Origin: Planctomycetaceae bacterium | GTDB lineage: Bacteria; Planctomycetota; Planctomycetia; Planctomycetales; Planctomycetaceae | Length of the DNA stretch: 6,895 bases | NCBI GenBank assembly: GCA_016765335.1 | Contig: JAESQE010000170.1 | Location: forward strand, 1,807-8,701 | Direction of reading: 5' to 3' | In this document: one piece after another, positions 1 to 5,595 of the stretch | How the letters are laid out: each line of letters starts with the position of its first letter | Position numbering within the stretch: position 1 is the first letter of the stretch | Notes under the pieces: generated by a model | Database searches by the model: none | What the model was told of the DNA's origin: nothing | Seen by the model: only the letters and a program-made list of their open reading frames with translations | Position numbers and translations under genes: made by a program

Positions 1-1
1 G

Positions 2-49
2 CGCAACTTCAAAACAGAGGCGATTCGGGCTGGTATGTCTGTTGACTAA
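2..49 (+). CDS. Possible C-terminal end of a rightward gene (partial)
   Basis: Frame 2 is open from the left edge and reads RNFKTEAIRAGMSVD before a TAA at 47-49. The peptide has a plausible protein-like composition. It would converge on the oleD-like gene, whose stop lies only 7 bp further on, which is a common tail-to-tail arrangement. Fifteen codons cannot identify a family, and one of three frames staying open over this length is expected by chance fairly often, so this is only a candidate. I see no function in it. Confidence 0.3.
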   Translation, partial: RNFKTEAIRAGMSVD

Positions 50-56
50 TTTAAGC

Positions 57-1049
57 TTACTTCTGGAGTCCCGCGATCAGCTTTTGCATTGCGGTATTGT
101 AATCAACAATTGGTTCGTATTGAAAATCTCGTTTTGCTTTTTCAATCGAGTACGTGTGTGACTGACTCAACTGCAAAGCAATGAATCGGGTCATCGGCGG
201 TTCGGATTTTGTTATTCCCAATACCGTATAAACAACTTCCAGAATTTGGCCTATCGAATAAGCTGCATTCGCAGAGATCTTTTTTCGAATCGGTTCCTGA
301 CCAGCTTTCACTAAAAGTTCATTAATCCAAGACCAAAGATTCACAGGCTGCGGATCATTGATAAAATAGGCCTGGCCAGCCACGGGAGAATCAGCTGTCA
401 ATTTATTTGCAGCTTGTAAATGAGCAGCTGCTGCGTTTTCTACATAACACATCGAAATGAGATTACTGCCATCCCCGACTTGTCTTAGCCGACCGGTTGC
501 AGCTTTTTGTAGGAGTCGCGGAATCAAATGATTATCGCGTGGCCCCCAAATTAAATGAGGGCGCAAGGCACAAGTCAGCAAGCCCTGTTTTGCATTAGCC
601 TGCAAAACTTCCTGTTCAGCAATCGCTTTACTATGAGGGTAATGGCACAGATATTTTTCCGGATAAGGCAGCGATTCTTCAGCATCCGAATGAGATTTTC
701 CATCAAACACAACGCTGGGAGAACTCGTGTAAATTAACTTGGCAACTTGCTGCTGCTGACAGGCAGCAATGATATTTCTGGTCCCGGTGGTGTTTATTTC
801 ATAGTACGTTTTCCATTTTCCCCAGACACCGGGAATTGCTGCTACGTGGAAAACGGTATCGATCCCAGTGCAGGCAGTATCCACGACCTGAGAATCTCGC
901 AAGTCTCCCTGAACAACTTCAACACCAAGTTTTTTTAACTCGGGATAATCGCCACGAGAAAGTATTCGAACATTTACCCCTTGCTCAAGGAGTTGCTCAA
1001 CCAGATACCTTCCCAGGAAACCACCGCCTCCTGTGACCATCGCATTCAT
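57..1049 (-). CDS. oleD: NAD(P)-dependent 3-beta-HSD-family reductase, OleD-like (2-alkyl-3-oxoalkanoate reductase)
   Basis: A 330-residue extended short-chain dehydrogenase/reductase, full length for the family. The N-terminal Rossmann nucleotide-binding motif TGGGGFLG is at residues 6-13. The catalytic YxxxK is Y137-P-H-S-K141, with the active-site serine in YTSSPS (107-112). [17 protein letters not shown] (163-179) and the C-terminal [14 protein letters not shown] (300-313) are typical of the 3-beta-hydroxysteroid dehydrogenase branch and match my memory of OleD. OleD reduces the beta-keto acid made by OleA to a beta-hydroxy acid during long-chain olefin synthesis. The family assignment is firm; the OleD substrate is inferred, and a sterol-type or other 3-oxo substrate is possible because oleA, oleB and oleC are not in view. 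The start at 1049 is supported by AGGA at 1057-1060, 7 nt upstream. The enzyme should be cytosolic or loosely membrane-associated. An ISL3 element sits about 85 bp upstream and may have cut the gene off from its original neighbours or promoter. Confidence 0.82.
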   Translation of the reverse strand: MNAMVTGGGGFLGRYLVEQLLEQGVNVRILSRGDYPELKKLGVEVVQGDLRDSQVVDTACTGIDTVFHVAAIPGVWGKWKTYYEINTTGTRNIIAACQQQQVAKLIYTSSPSVVFDGKSHSDAEESLPYPEKYLCHYPHSKAIAEQEVLQANAKQGLLTCALRPHLIWGPRDNHLIPRLLQKAATGRLRQVGDGSNLISMCYVENAAAAHLQAANKLTADSPVAGQAYFINDPQPVNLWSWINELLVKAGQEPIRKKISANAAYSIGQILEVVYTVLGITKSEPPMTRFIALQLSQSHTYSIEKAKRDFQYEPIVDYNTAMQKLIAGLQK

Positions 1050-1078
1050 TATGACGTCCTACGAAACTGCTTGACTTT

Positions 1079-1084
1079 ATAATA
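1079..1084 (-). promoter_or_regulatory. Possible -10 element for the oleD-like gene
   Basis: The minus strand reads TATTAT here, about 30 bp before the start codon, leaving a leader of roughly 20 nt that contains the AGGA ribosome site. No convincing -35 lies 16-18 bp further upstream. It is a weak candidate, offered because only 85 bp separate the gene from the insertion sequence. Confidence 0.25.
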
Positions 1085-1134
1085 CGGGAATATTTGAAGG
1101 GGATCTCTATTAATTCAAGTTCAACGTGTTTTTT

Positions 1135-1156
1135 AGTACTTGGGTTGATTTTGTAG
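1135..1156 (+). repeat. Candidate left terminal inverted repeat of the ISL3 element
   Basis: AGTACTTGGGTTGATTTTGT is the only stretch upstream of the transposase resembling the reverse complement of the right end. Only about half of 22 positions match without gaps, with best agreement in GTxCTTxG and the terminal GTA. The divergence may reflect decay, or the true end may lie elsewhere. Confidence 0.35.
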
Positions 1157-1166
1157 AAAATGAGGA

Positions 1167-1211
1167 CATGCTGATGTTTTTCACACCACCTTAAAGGCGA
1201 TCACCAGCATG
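1167..1211 (+). promoter_or_regulatory. Inverted repeat enclosing the transposase start codon
   Basis: CATGCTG at 1167-1173 pairs exactly with CAGCATG at 1205-1211. The match continues inward after one mismatch (TG with CA), giving 9 of 10 pairs. The right arm contains the ATG of the transposase, and the loop holds the purine-rich AAGG (1194-1197) that could be its ribosome site. In a transcript entering from outside the element this stem would hide the start. Similar start-site sequestration is known to limit transposase translation in other insertion sequences; here it is inferred from sequence only. Confidence 0.45.
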
Positions 1212-2052
1212 CCTCGCAATCTAATATATCAAATTCTTGGCGTCTCGAACATCCAACACTTTGAACAACAAGTCTTTGATCAAGATCACCATCTTGTCCT
1301 CGCCATCAAAATGAAACGAAATGCCATCTGTTGTCCGCAATGTCAAAACAAAGAACTGGTCGTCAGAGGCTGGACACAAAGACAATTGGCAGCACCGCCC
1401 ATCGGTCACAAACCGGTGCTACTGCAAGTGCAGGTGCCCAGGGTTAAATGCAAACATTGTCCAGGCATCAAGCACGCTCATTTGCCGTTTGCAGAAACAC
1501 GAAAACAGCATACACGTTCCTTCGCTCGCTATGTTGTTGAGATGCGAAAATGCATGACCATCTGCGACTTGGCACGACATCTGGGCGTGAGTGAATGGAT
1601 GATTCGCAACATCGAAAAGGAATACTTGAAGCGTCATTTCCAGAAACCTCGTTTGAAAGATGTTCGAATGATTGCGATCGCTGAAATTTGTATTGGCAGT
1701 GGTCATCGCTACTTGACAATCGTGATCAATTTACAAACCGGAGCGGTCCTGCTCGTTGGCAACGGCAAGGGGGCAGATGCATTATAACCCTTCTGGCGTA
1801 GACTTAAGTCTTCACGAGCCAAAGTGGAAGCAGTCGCCATCGACATGTCTCCCGCCTTCTTTTCTGCCGTGGTTAAGAACCTGCCCGAGGCGGCCATTGT
1901 GTTCGATCATTTTCATGTCATCAAACTGTTTAACGACAAATTGAGCAAATGACGACGTGCTCTTTTCCACGAAGCCACCGATCAACTTCATGAAAACATT
2001 TTGAAAGGGACTCGCTGGTTGCTGCTGAAGAATCCTGAAAATCTCAAGAACG

Positions 2053-2070
2053 AAAAGGAGGAAAAGGAGG
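2053..2070 (+). repeat. 9-bp perfect tandem duplication inside the transposase pseudogene
   Basis: AAAAGGAGG occurs twice back to back (2053-2061 and 2062-2070), encoding the repeated Lys-Glu-Glu in NEKEEKEEQKRL. It keeps the frame, and the extra three residues fall in a hydrophilic stretch before the conserved LNKPLATAYY. It is most simply a replication-slippage duplication. Confidence 0.8.
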
Positions 2071-2132
2071 AACAGAAACGATTGAACAAGGCACTGGAAC
2101 TCAACAAGCCGCTGGCGACCGCTTACTATCTG

Positions 2133-2236
2133 ATACGCATTCGCATATTTGTCTGCGCGTTGAACATCCCCTAAGTCCTTGTCAGTACAAGACCACGAGC
2201 GAGAGCTTCTCGCAAGTATTAATTGAGTTTGGTATC
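2133..2236. repeat. About 104-bp hairpin-rich segment inserted in the transposase gene
   Basis: Removing 104 bp here restores YYL-KEELRQLW, the uninterrupted family sequence, and brings both halves into one frame. The exact ends are ambiguous by a few bases. The segment contains two adjacent stem-loops: CTTGT-CAGT-ACAAG (2178-2191) and GCGAGA-GCT-TCTCGC (2199-2213). It is bounded by a short inverted pair, GATAC (2132-2136) and GTATC (2232-2236). It has no coding capacity and a stop in the original frame. It could be a small non-autonomous element or a random filler insertion; the short ends do not decide. Confidence 0.55.
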
Positions 2237-2553
2237 AAAGAAGAGTTACGGCAATTGTGGAAGCAGTCCAGCAAAAAACAGGCAGAACGTTTTTTGGAAT
2301 CCTGGTGTTCTCGTGCAGAGTCGAGCGGGATTAAAATGTTACAACAGTTTGCTAAGACGGTGCGTAAGGCTCGCACCGGGTTGTTGAACTGGTCTGACTA
2401 TCCGATATCAACCGGTCCGCTGGAAGGGACGAATAACAAAATCAAAACGATGCAACGTCAAGCCTACGGCTACCGAGATATGGAATACTTCCGCTTGAAA
2501 CTGTTTGCCCTCCACGAAAGCAAATACAAACTCATCGGCTAAAATTACATTAA

Positions 2554-2575
2554 GTACCATAAACCACGAAGAACC
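2554..2575 (-). repeat. Candidate right terminal inverted repeat of the ISL3 element
   Basis: Read inward on the minus strand it begins GGTTCTTCGTGGTTTATGG, the GG-start and CTTCG core I associate with ISL3 ends. It lies 12 bp after the transposase stop codon, the usual spacing for this family. The following 116 bp (2576-2691), up to the phosphatase stop codon, show no gene and no convincing terminator. Confidence 0.55.
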
Positions 2576-2691
2576 GAAAACTTTCGTACAATCTGCCCCC
2601 AGAACAGGAAGTCCCCATCGACCCATCACTGAATAGTTACCTTCTTTTTAAGATGCACAGGCGGTTTTGCTCTGTTGGTGGTCGATTATGT

Positions 2692-3486
2692 TTACTCAGC
2701 AGGGCAAACCAAGGGAATTATTTCTTTCTGGACGTTTGGAGAGCATGTTGCCAGGATTTCTCCATGGTAGATATCGTATTCAGAGCCATCGAGTGTTGTT
2801 ACTAGTCCGCCAGCTTCTTGAACGATTAAAACACCGGCAGCCATGTCCCATGGTTTTAGTGTGGATGACCAGAAGACATCTGCTCGCCCACAGGCTAAAT
2901 TTGCGAGATTCATCGCAGCTGAACCGTGTCTCTGTACGGTTTGGGCACGTGGAAGGACCGCAAGGAACCTGTTGATTGCAGGATGTGTGACATCGCCTGC
3001 AACCGGAAGTGATGCAATGCACATCGCGTGGGACAGTTTTTCTGTTTTGGAAACCTGTATCGGTTTTGAGTTCAGGAATGCTCCTGCACCCAAGGATGCC
3101 TGGAAAACATCGTCGCGAGTCGGATCGTAAATGACAGCTGCAACAATTCTGCCTTTGTATTCCAATCCAATGGAGACACAGTAGTAGGGAAATCCGTGAA
3201 CATAATTTCCGGTGCCATCGAGTGGGTCGATCACCCAGCGGAAATCAGGGTCTTCACCTGCTTGCTCTAAACCTTCTTCGCCAAGGTAGCCGTGCTTGGG
3301 AAAGGCGGTGTGAAGAATTTGGTAGATTGTTTCCTGGGCTTCGAAGTCAGCTTCGGTTACCAGATCGGAGCGGCCTTTTTCGGTCACCGAGAACTTTTCT
3401 CGCCAATCGAGTAAAACTTGTCCGGCCTGTTTGGCTGCTTCAATTGCTGGTGGCAAATATTCTTGCCAACGATCCCTGTCGGCCAT
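2692..3486 (-). CDS. suhB: Inositol monophosphatase family protein
   Basis: A 264-residue, full-length member of the Mg2+/Li+-dependent inositol monophosphatase family, which hydrolyses small phosphate monoesters such as inositol-1-phosphate in the cytosol. All metal-binding positions are visible: E70-E71 in LGEEG, D87 and D90 in WVIDPLDGTGNYVHG (84-98), and D214 in KPWDMAAGVLIVQEAGG (211-227). The residue after the catalytic Thr92 is Gly93, where many relatives have a second Thr. The substrate cannot be fixed from sequence: SuhB-type inositol phosphatase, HisN-type histidinol-phosphatase and related activities share this fold, so the gene symbol is a family label. The ATG at 3486 has GGAA 5 nt upstream. 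The gene lies 62 bp downstream of the dehydrogenase gene on the same strand and is probably co-transcribed with it. No clear terminator follows. Confidence 0.9.
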   Translation of the reverse strand: MADRDRWQEYLPPAIEAAKQAGQVLLDWREKFSVTEKGRSDLVTEADFEAQETIYQILHTAFPKHGYLGEEGLEQAGEDPDFRWVIDPLDGTGNYVHGFPYYCVSIGLEYKGRIVAAVIYDPTRDDVFQASLGAGAFLNSKPIQVSKTEKLSHAMCIASLPVAGDVTHPAINRFLAVLPRAQTVQRHGSAAMNLANLACGRADVFWSSTLKPWDMAAGVLIVQEAGGLVTTLDGSEYDIYHGEILATCSPNVQKEIIPLVCPAE

Positions 3487-3548
3487 GATTTTTCCAATTC
3501 TATTAGGAGTTTTGTCGTTCAGGCTATTCCTGAAGATATATGATTGTT

Positions 3549-4517
3549 CTATTTTACTTCGCAGCGTAACGGTTTGCCAAGCATGCCGTTGATGAGGTTG
3601 TCTGTTGCGATTTCCGCCATGTCGTCTCTTGTTTTTGTGGTCGCACTACCAATATGTGGTGCGACAATACAGTTGGGCAGGTGCAGGATTTTATCAGAGA
3701 GTTCTGGAGGTTCTGGGTCTGTCACGTCCAGTCCAGCTGCACCGATTTCTCCTGTTGTGAGTGCTTGGACTAAATCTGGTTGATTATGAATTCCTCCGCG
3801 AGCAGTATTAATGAAGATCGAATCTGACTTCATCTTTTTAAATGTGTCTGCGTTAAAGAGTCCTGCCGTTTTGTCGTTCAGGTCAGTGTGGACAGAAATG
3901 AAGTCGGAATTTGCAAGTAACTCGTCAAAGCTGACTTTTTGAGCTTGTAGATTTTGGTTGGCTTCAGGTTTTTCTGACCGGGAAGTGTAGAGCACATTCA
4001 TGTCCCAGCCGCCATGGCAGCGTTTGGCCATCGCGTATCCGATGCGGCCCATGCCCACGATACCAATGGTCTTGCCTGTCAAATCCCATCCGATGTGGCG
4101 CAGTGGTTCCCAAGTCTTCCATCCGCCTTCATGAATCGATTGATGAACTTCAATCATTCGTCTTGCAGCTGTGATGAGAAGTGCAAAAGCTAAGTCAGCG
4201 GTTGCATCAGTTAAAACACCGGGCGTGTTCCCAACAGAGATCCCTCTTTTATGAGCTTCGGCTAAATCGATATTGTTGACACCAACTGCATATTGGCTAA
4301 CGACTTTTAACTGATCACCAGCTGCATTAAACAGTTCGGCATCAATACCATCGGAGAGCATTGTCAGAATTCCTGCACAACCTTGGACTTTTTCCAGCAA
4401 TACCTCACGCGATGGTGGCAGCGGACCAGGCCATATTTCTGTGTTGCATTCCTGGATTAATCGATTAAGCCCGATTTCGGGGTATTCTCGTGTGACAAAA
4501 ACTTTGGGGGCAGTCAT
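3549..4517 (-). CDS. D-2-hydroxyacid dehydrogenase, glyoxylate/hydroxypyruvate reductase type
   Basis: A 322-residue D-isomer-specific 2-hydroxyacid dehydrogenase, normal length. The substrate domain occupies both ends, with YAVGVNNIDL (76-85) and TPGVLTDATADLAFALL (98-114). The inserted Rossmann domain carries GMGRIG at 155-160 inside GKTIGIVGMGRIGYAMAKR. The catalytic triad is R240 (INTARGG), E269 (LDVTDPEP) and H288 (APHIGSAT). These enzymes reduce 2-oxoacids with NAD(P)H. The PGVLTDATADLAFALL segment and the overall match favour glyoxylate or hydroxypyruvate reduction (GRHPR/GyaR-like), but phosphoglycerate or other 2-oxoacid specificity cannot be excluded. The start at 4517 has no strong Shine-Dalgarno; only a weak purine stretch (GAAACGA) precedes it. 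It is the first gene of a likely two-gene leftward unit with the phosphatase. Confidence 0.9.
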   Translation of the reverse strand: MTAPKVFVTREYPEIGLNRLIQECNTEIWPGPLPPSREVLLEKVQGCAGILTMLSDGIDAELFNAAGDQLKVVSQYAVGVNNIDLAEAHKRGISVGNTPGVLTDATADLAFALLITAARRMIEVHQSIHEGGWKTWEPLRHIGWDLTGKTIGIVGMGRIGYAMAKRCHGGWDMNVLYTSRSEKPEANQNLQAQKVSFDELLANSDFISVHTDLNDKTAGLFNADTFKKMKSDSIFINTARGGIHNQPDLVQALTTGEIGAAGLDVTDPEPPELSDKILHLPNCIVAPHIGSATTKTRDDMAEIATDNLINGMLGKPLRCEVK

Positions 4518-4586
4518 GGCGTATTCATATCGTTTCTAGTCCGCAATTGAATTCAGGCGGAAGTTGTTCTTTGTGATTGAATATTA

Positions 4587-4592
4587 ATTATA
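4587..4592 (-). promoter_or_regulatory. Possible -10 element for the dehydrogenase-phosphatase pair
   Basis: The minus strand reads a perfect TATAAT, about 70 bp before the dehydrogenase start. A TTGACT lies upstream at 4615-4620, but the 22-bp gap is too long for a standard sigma-70 pair, so the -35 is uncertain. The 15-bp palindrome at 4605-4619 lies where the -35 would be and could be an operator. Confidence 0.35.
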
Positions 4593-4604
4593 TCTGGAAA
4601 TTTG

Positions 4605-4619
4605 TGACTGTGCCAGTCA
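4605..4619. repeat. Perfect 6+3+6 inverted repeat upstream of the dehydrogenase gene
   Basis: TGACTG-TGC-CAGTCA is an exact two-fold repeat centred near position -32 relative to the start site implied by the minus-strand TATAAT. That placement suits a repressor or activator site, but no regulator family is identified. Confidence 0.4.
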
Positions 4620-4809
4620 ACTCTTCACTTGGTTTGTTTTGTAGGAGATAATCTGGTTGGAGTACTCCGTTGCGTACCTGAAATTCGTATTCTGGCGAGT
4701 TATGCACTACAGCTGCTCTGGCTGTAACGATTAGGCAGGGGTGATGATTAAAATAGACAGGGCAATGTGTTTCGAAAGGTAAACATTCGCGTTCCAGGGG
4801 GAATTTGTG

Positions 4810-4818
4810 TGTTATAAT
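4810..4818 (+). promoter_or_regulatory. Extended -10 promoter element for the cpaA operon
   Basis: TGTTATAAT is a perfect extended -10 (TGn plus TATAAT). At a 17-bp spacer the -35 position (4790-4795) reads CGTTCC, far from consensus, which is tolerable for extended -10 promoters. Transcription would start near 4825, giving a leader of about 134 nt before cpaA. The element also lies within the startless minus-strand frame, which argues against that frame being a gene. Confidence 0.5.
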
Positions 4819-4958
4819 TGCAACGTATTGGGGCAGACGCTGTGATTTCAGTCTCTTTACATTTTTGTCAATAATAACAATTAAATCTTGATCTCAAGAA
4901 CAACTCCCAGGATATTGAAGGATAAGACTTCTTCTGCGGAGAGGCATAGAGGCCGATT

Positions 4959-5531
4959 ATGGATTCATTACAAGAAGTCGTGTTTGTTGTTGCGATTGTG
5001 AGTTACACGTTGGCAGCAGTCATTTGGGATCAAGCCTATTTTAAGATTCCGAATAAACTGACCATTCCCATGTTCTTTGCAGGCTGGGCCTATCAGGGCA
5101 CATTTAGTGGTTTGTCTGGGATAGGTGATGGAGCCTTGGGGTTTTTGATTGGGTTTGGAATTTTATTCGTTCTTTGGATCATCGGAAGCGGTGGTGGCGG
5201 AGACGTTAAGTTGATGGGAGCGTTGAGCGTTTGGCTCGGCTTCAAATGGTCGTTGTGGGTTTTTATCGCAAGTACATTAATTGTGATTATTGTGACCGGG
5301 GCCATTGTTGTAGGCAACATGTTGTCAATTGGTCCCAACCAGATGAAGAAAAAATTATTGGCAACAGGGAAACCTTCAAAGTTAGGTGAGGAGAAGAAAC
5401 CGGAAACGGTTCAGGATAAACAATCGCGTCGGATTATGGCTTACGCTTTGCCGATTGCAATTGCAACCTGGGGGTTACTGATTTCATCTTACGCGATGCA
5501 GAAGCCGTTGTTGCCTTGGTTGTTGCCTTGA
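4959..5531 (+). CDS. cpaA: Prepilin peptidase CpaA/TadV (A24 aspartic peptidase)
   Basis: A 190-residue integral membrane protein of the short CpaA/TadV class, which cleaves the leader of Flp-type prepilins and TadE/F pseudopilins at the inner membrane. The two catalytic aspartates of the A24 family are visible: D24 in WDQAYFKIPN and D82 in GSGGGGDVKLMGA, the GxGD motif. It lacks the N-terminal Cys-rich methylase domain of PilD. Hydrophobic segments fall roughly at 5-23, 34-49, 58-76, 98-121 and 160-178. Between the last two is a charged loop (about 128-158) rich in Lys and Glu, longer than I expect in small CpaA proteins. ATG at 4959 is preceded by AGAGG (4948-4952) at a 6-nt spacing. The C-terminus LLPWLLP is encoded by a 12-bp direct repeat containing the stop codon. 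It is the first gene of the pilus operon here; no flp pilin gene lies next to it in the window. Confidence 0.9.
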   Translation: MDSLQEVVFVVAIVSYTLAAVIWDQAYFKIPNKLTIPMFFAGWAYQGTFSGLSGIGDGALGFLIGFGILFVLWIIGSGGGGDVKLMGALSVWLGFKWSLWVFIASTLIVIIVTGAIVVGNMLSIGPNQMKKKLLATGKPSKLGEEKKPETVQDKQSRRIMAYALPIAIATWGLLISSYAMQKPLLPWLLP

Positions 5532-5537
5532 TTGTTG
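5508..5537 (+). repeat. 12-bp tandem repeat spanning the cpaA stop codon
   Basis: TTGTTGCCTTGG (5508-5519) is followed directly by TTGTTGCCTTGA (5520-5531) and a partial third TTGTTG (5532-5537). The only difference between full units turns TGG (Trp) into TGA, which is the cpaA stop. The protein therefore ends LLPW-LLP. Changes in copy number, or a TGA-to-TGG change, would alter the C-terminus. Confidence 0.75.
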
Positions 5538-5595
5538 TGAAGAATGTTAAAACCTCTTTACTCATAAAAATACAAATGAAATTAATCAGCCACGG

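Larger units (their letters stand above)
1209..2542 (+). pseudogene. ISL3-family DDE transposase, multiply disrupted
   Basis: Joining 1209-2132 to 2237-2542 rebuilds about 409 residues, the normal ISL3 transposase size. The first part has an N-terminal zinc ribbon (C42, C45 in CCPQC and C81, C84 in CKHC) and a helix-turn-helix around residues 117-138 (CDLARHLGVSEWMIRNIEK). The RNase H-like core follows with GHRYLTIV. The second catalytic Asp survives in VAIDMSP (codon 1842-1844) and the Glu in STGPLEGTNN (codon 2423-2425). The first Asp, expected in the family pattern IAIDEI, is Ala158 here (GCT, 1680-1682). The frame is broken by TAA at 1785-1787, TGA at 1950-1952, and an inserted segment at about 2133-2236 that shifts the downstream part to another frame. 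A 9-bp tandem duplication adds three residues. The 192-residue N-terminal piece could still be translated as a DNA-binding fragment, but no active transposase can result. Confidence 0.9.
1135..2575 (+). mobile_element. ISL3-family insertion sequence, decayed
   Basis: The element is defined by a broken ISL3-type transposase (1209-2542) and a candidate right terminal repeat 12 bp beyond the family's usual C-terminal ending (KYKLIG). The span is about 1.44 kb, or about 1.34 kb without the internal insert, which fits ISL3 elements. The right end, read inward, begins GGTTCTTCGTGG, a familiar ISL3-type start. The proposed left end begins AGTACTTGGGTT and is clearly divergent. No matching 8-bp target duplication is seen: TGTTTTTT lies on the left and GAAAACTT on the right. 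The right boundary is fairly credible; the left could be off by some tens of bases. Transposase damage means it cannot move by itself. Confidence 0.7.
4518..4958. other. 441-bp divergent intergenic region with palindromes
   Basis: This separates the leftward metabolic pair from the rightward pilus operon. It holds a -10-like TATAAT for each direction and three short inverted repeats: TGACTG-TGC-CAGTCA (4605-4619), the perfect palindrome GGAGTACTCC (4659-4668), and TACAGC/GCTGTA with a 7-nt loop (4708-4726). The minus strand stays open from 4893 to 4588 (101 codons) but contains no ATG. No tRNA, known riboswitch or confident small gene was recognised. Confidence 0.6.

Noticed and set aside
1419..1719. 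Minus-strand open frames opposite the transposase
   Set aside because: The plus frame carries the zinc ribbon, HTH and RNase H-like motifs; the opposite frames carry nothing recognisable.
2159..2193. attC-like signal (GTTGAAC followed by a short hairpin)
   Set aside because: GTTGAAC fits the loose core consensus, but there is no matching partner core or paired L boxes, and no integrase or cassette context.
2127..2236. TATC direct repeats as a target-site duplication of the internal insert
   Set aside because: Removing one copy with the insert deletes 106 bp and does not restore the transposase frame, whereas 104 bp does.
2576..2691. Terminator for the dehydrogenase-phosphatase unit
   Set aside because: The best pairing near 2656-2680 is a short, bulged stem without a following T-run on the relevant strand.
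4605..4620. Sigma-54-like TGGCAC on the minus strand
   Set aside because: The required TTGC-type element at the fixed spacing is absent; TGGCAC here is part of the palindrome.
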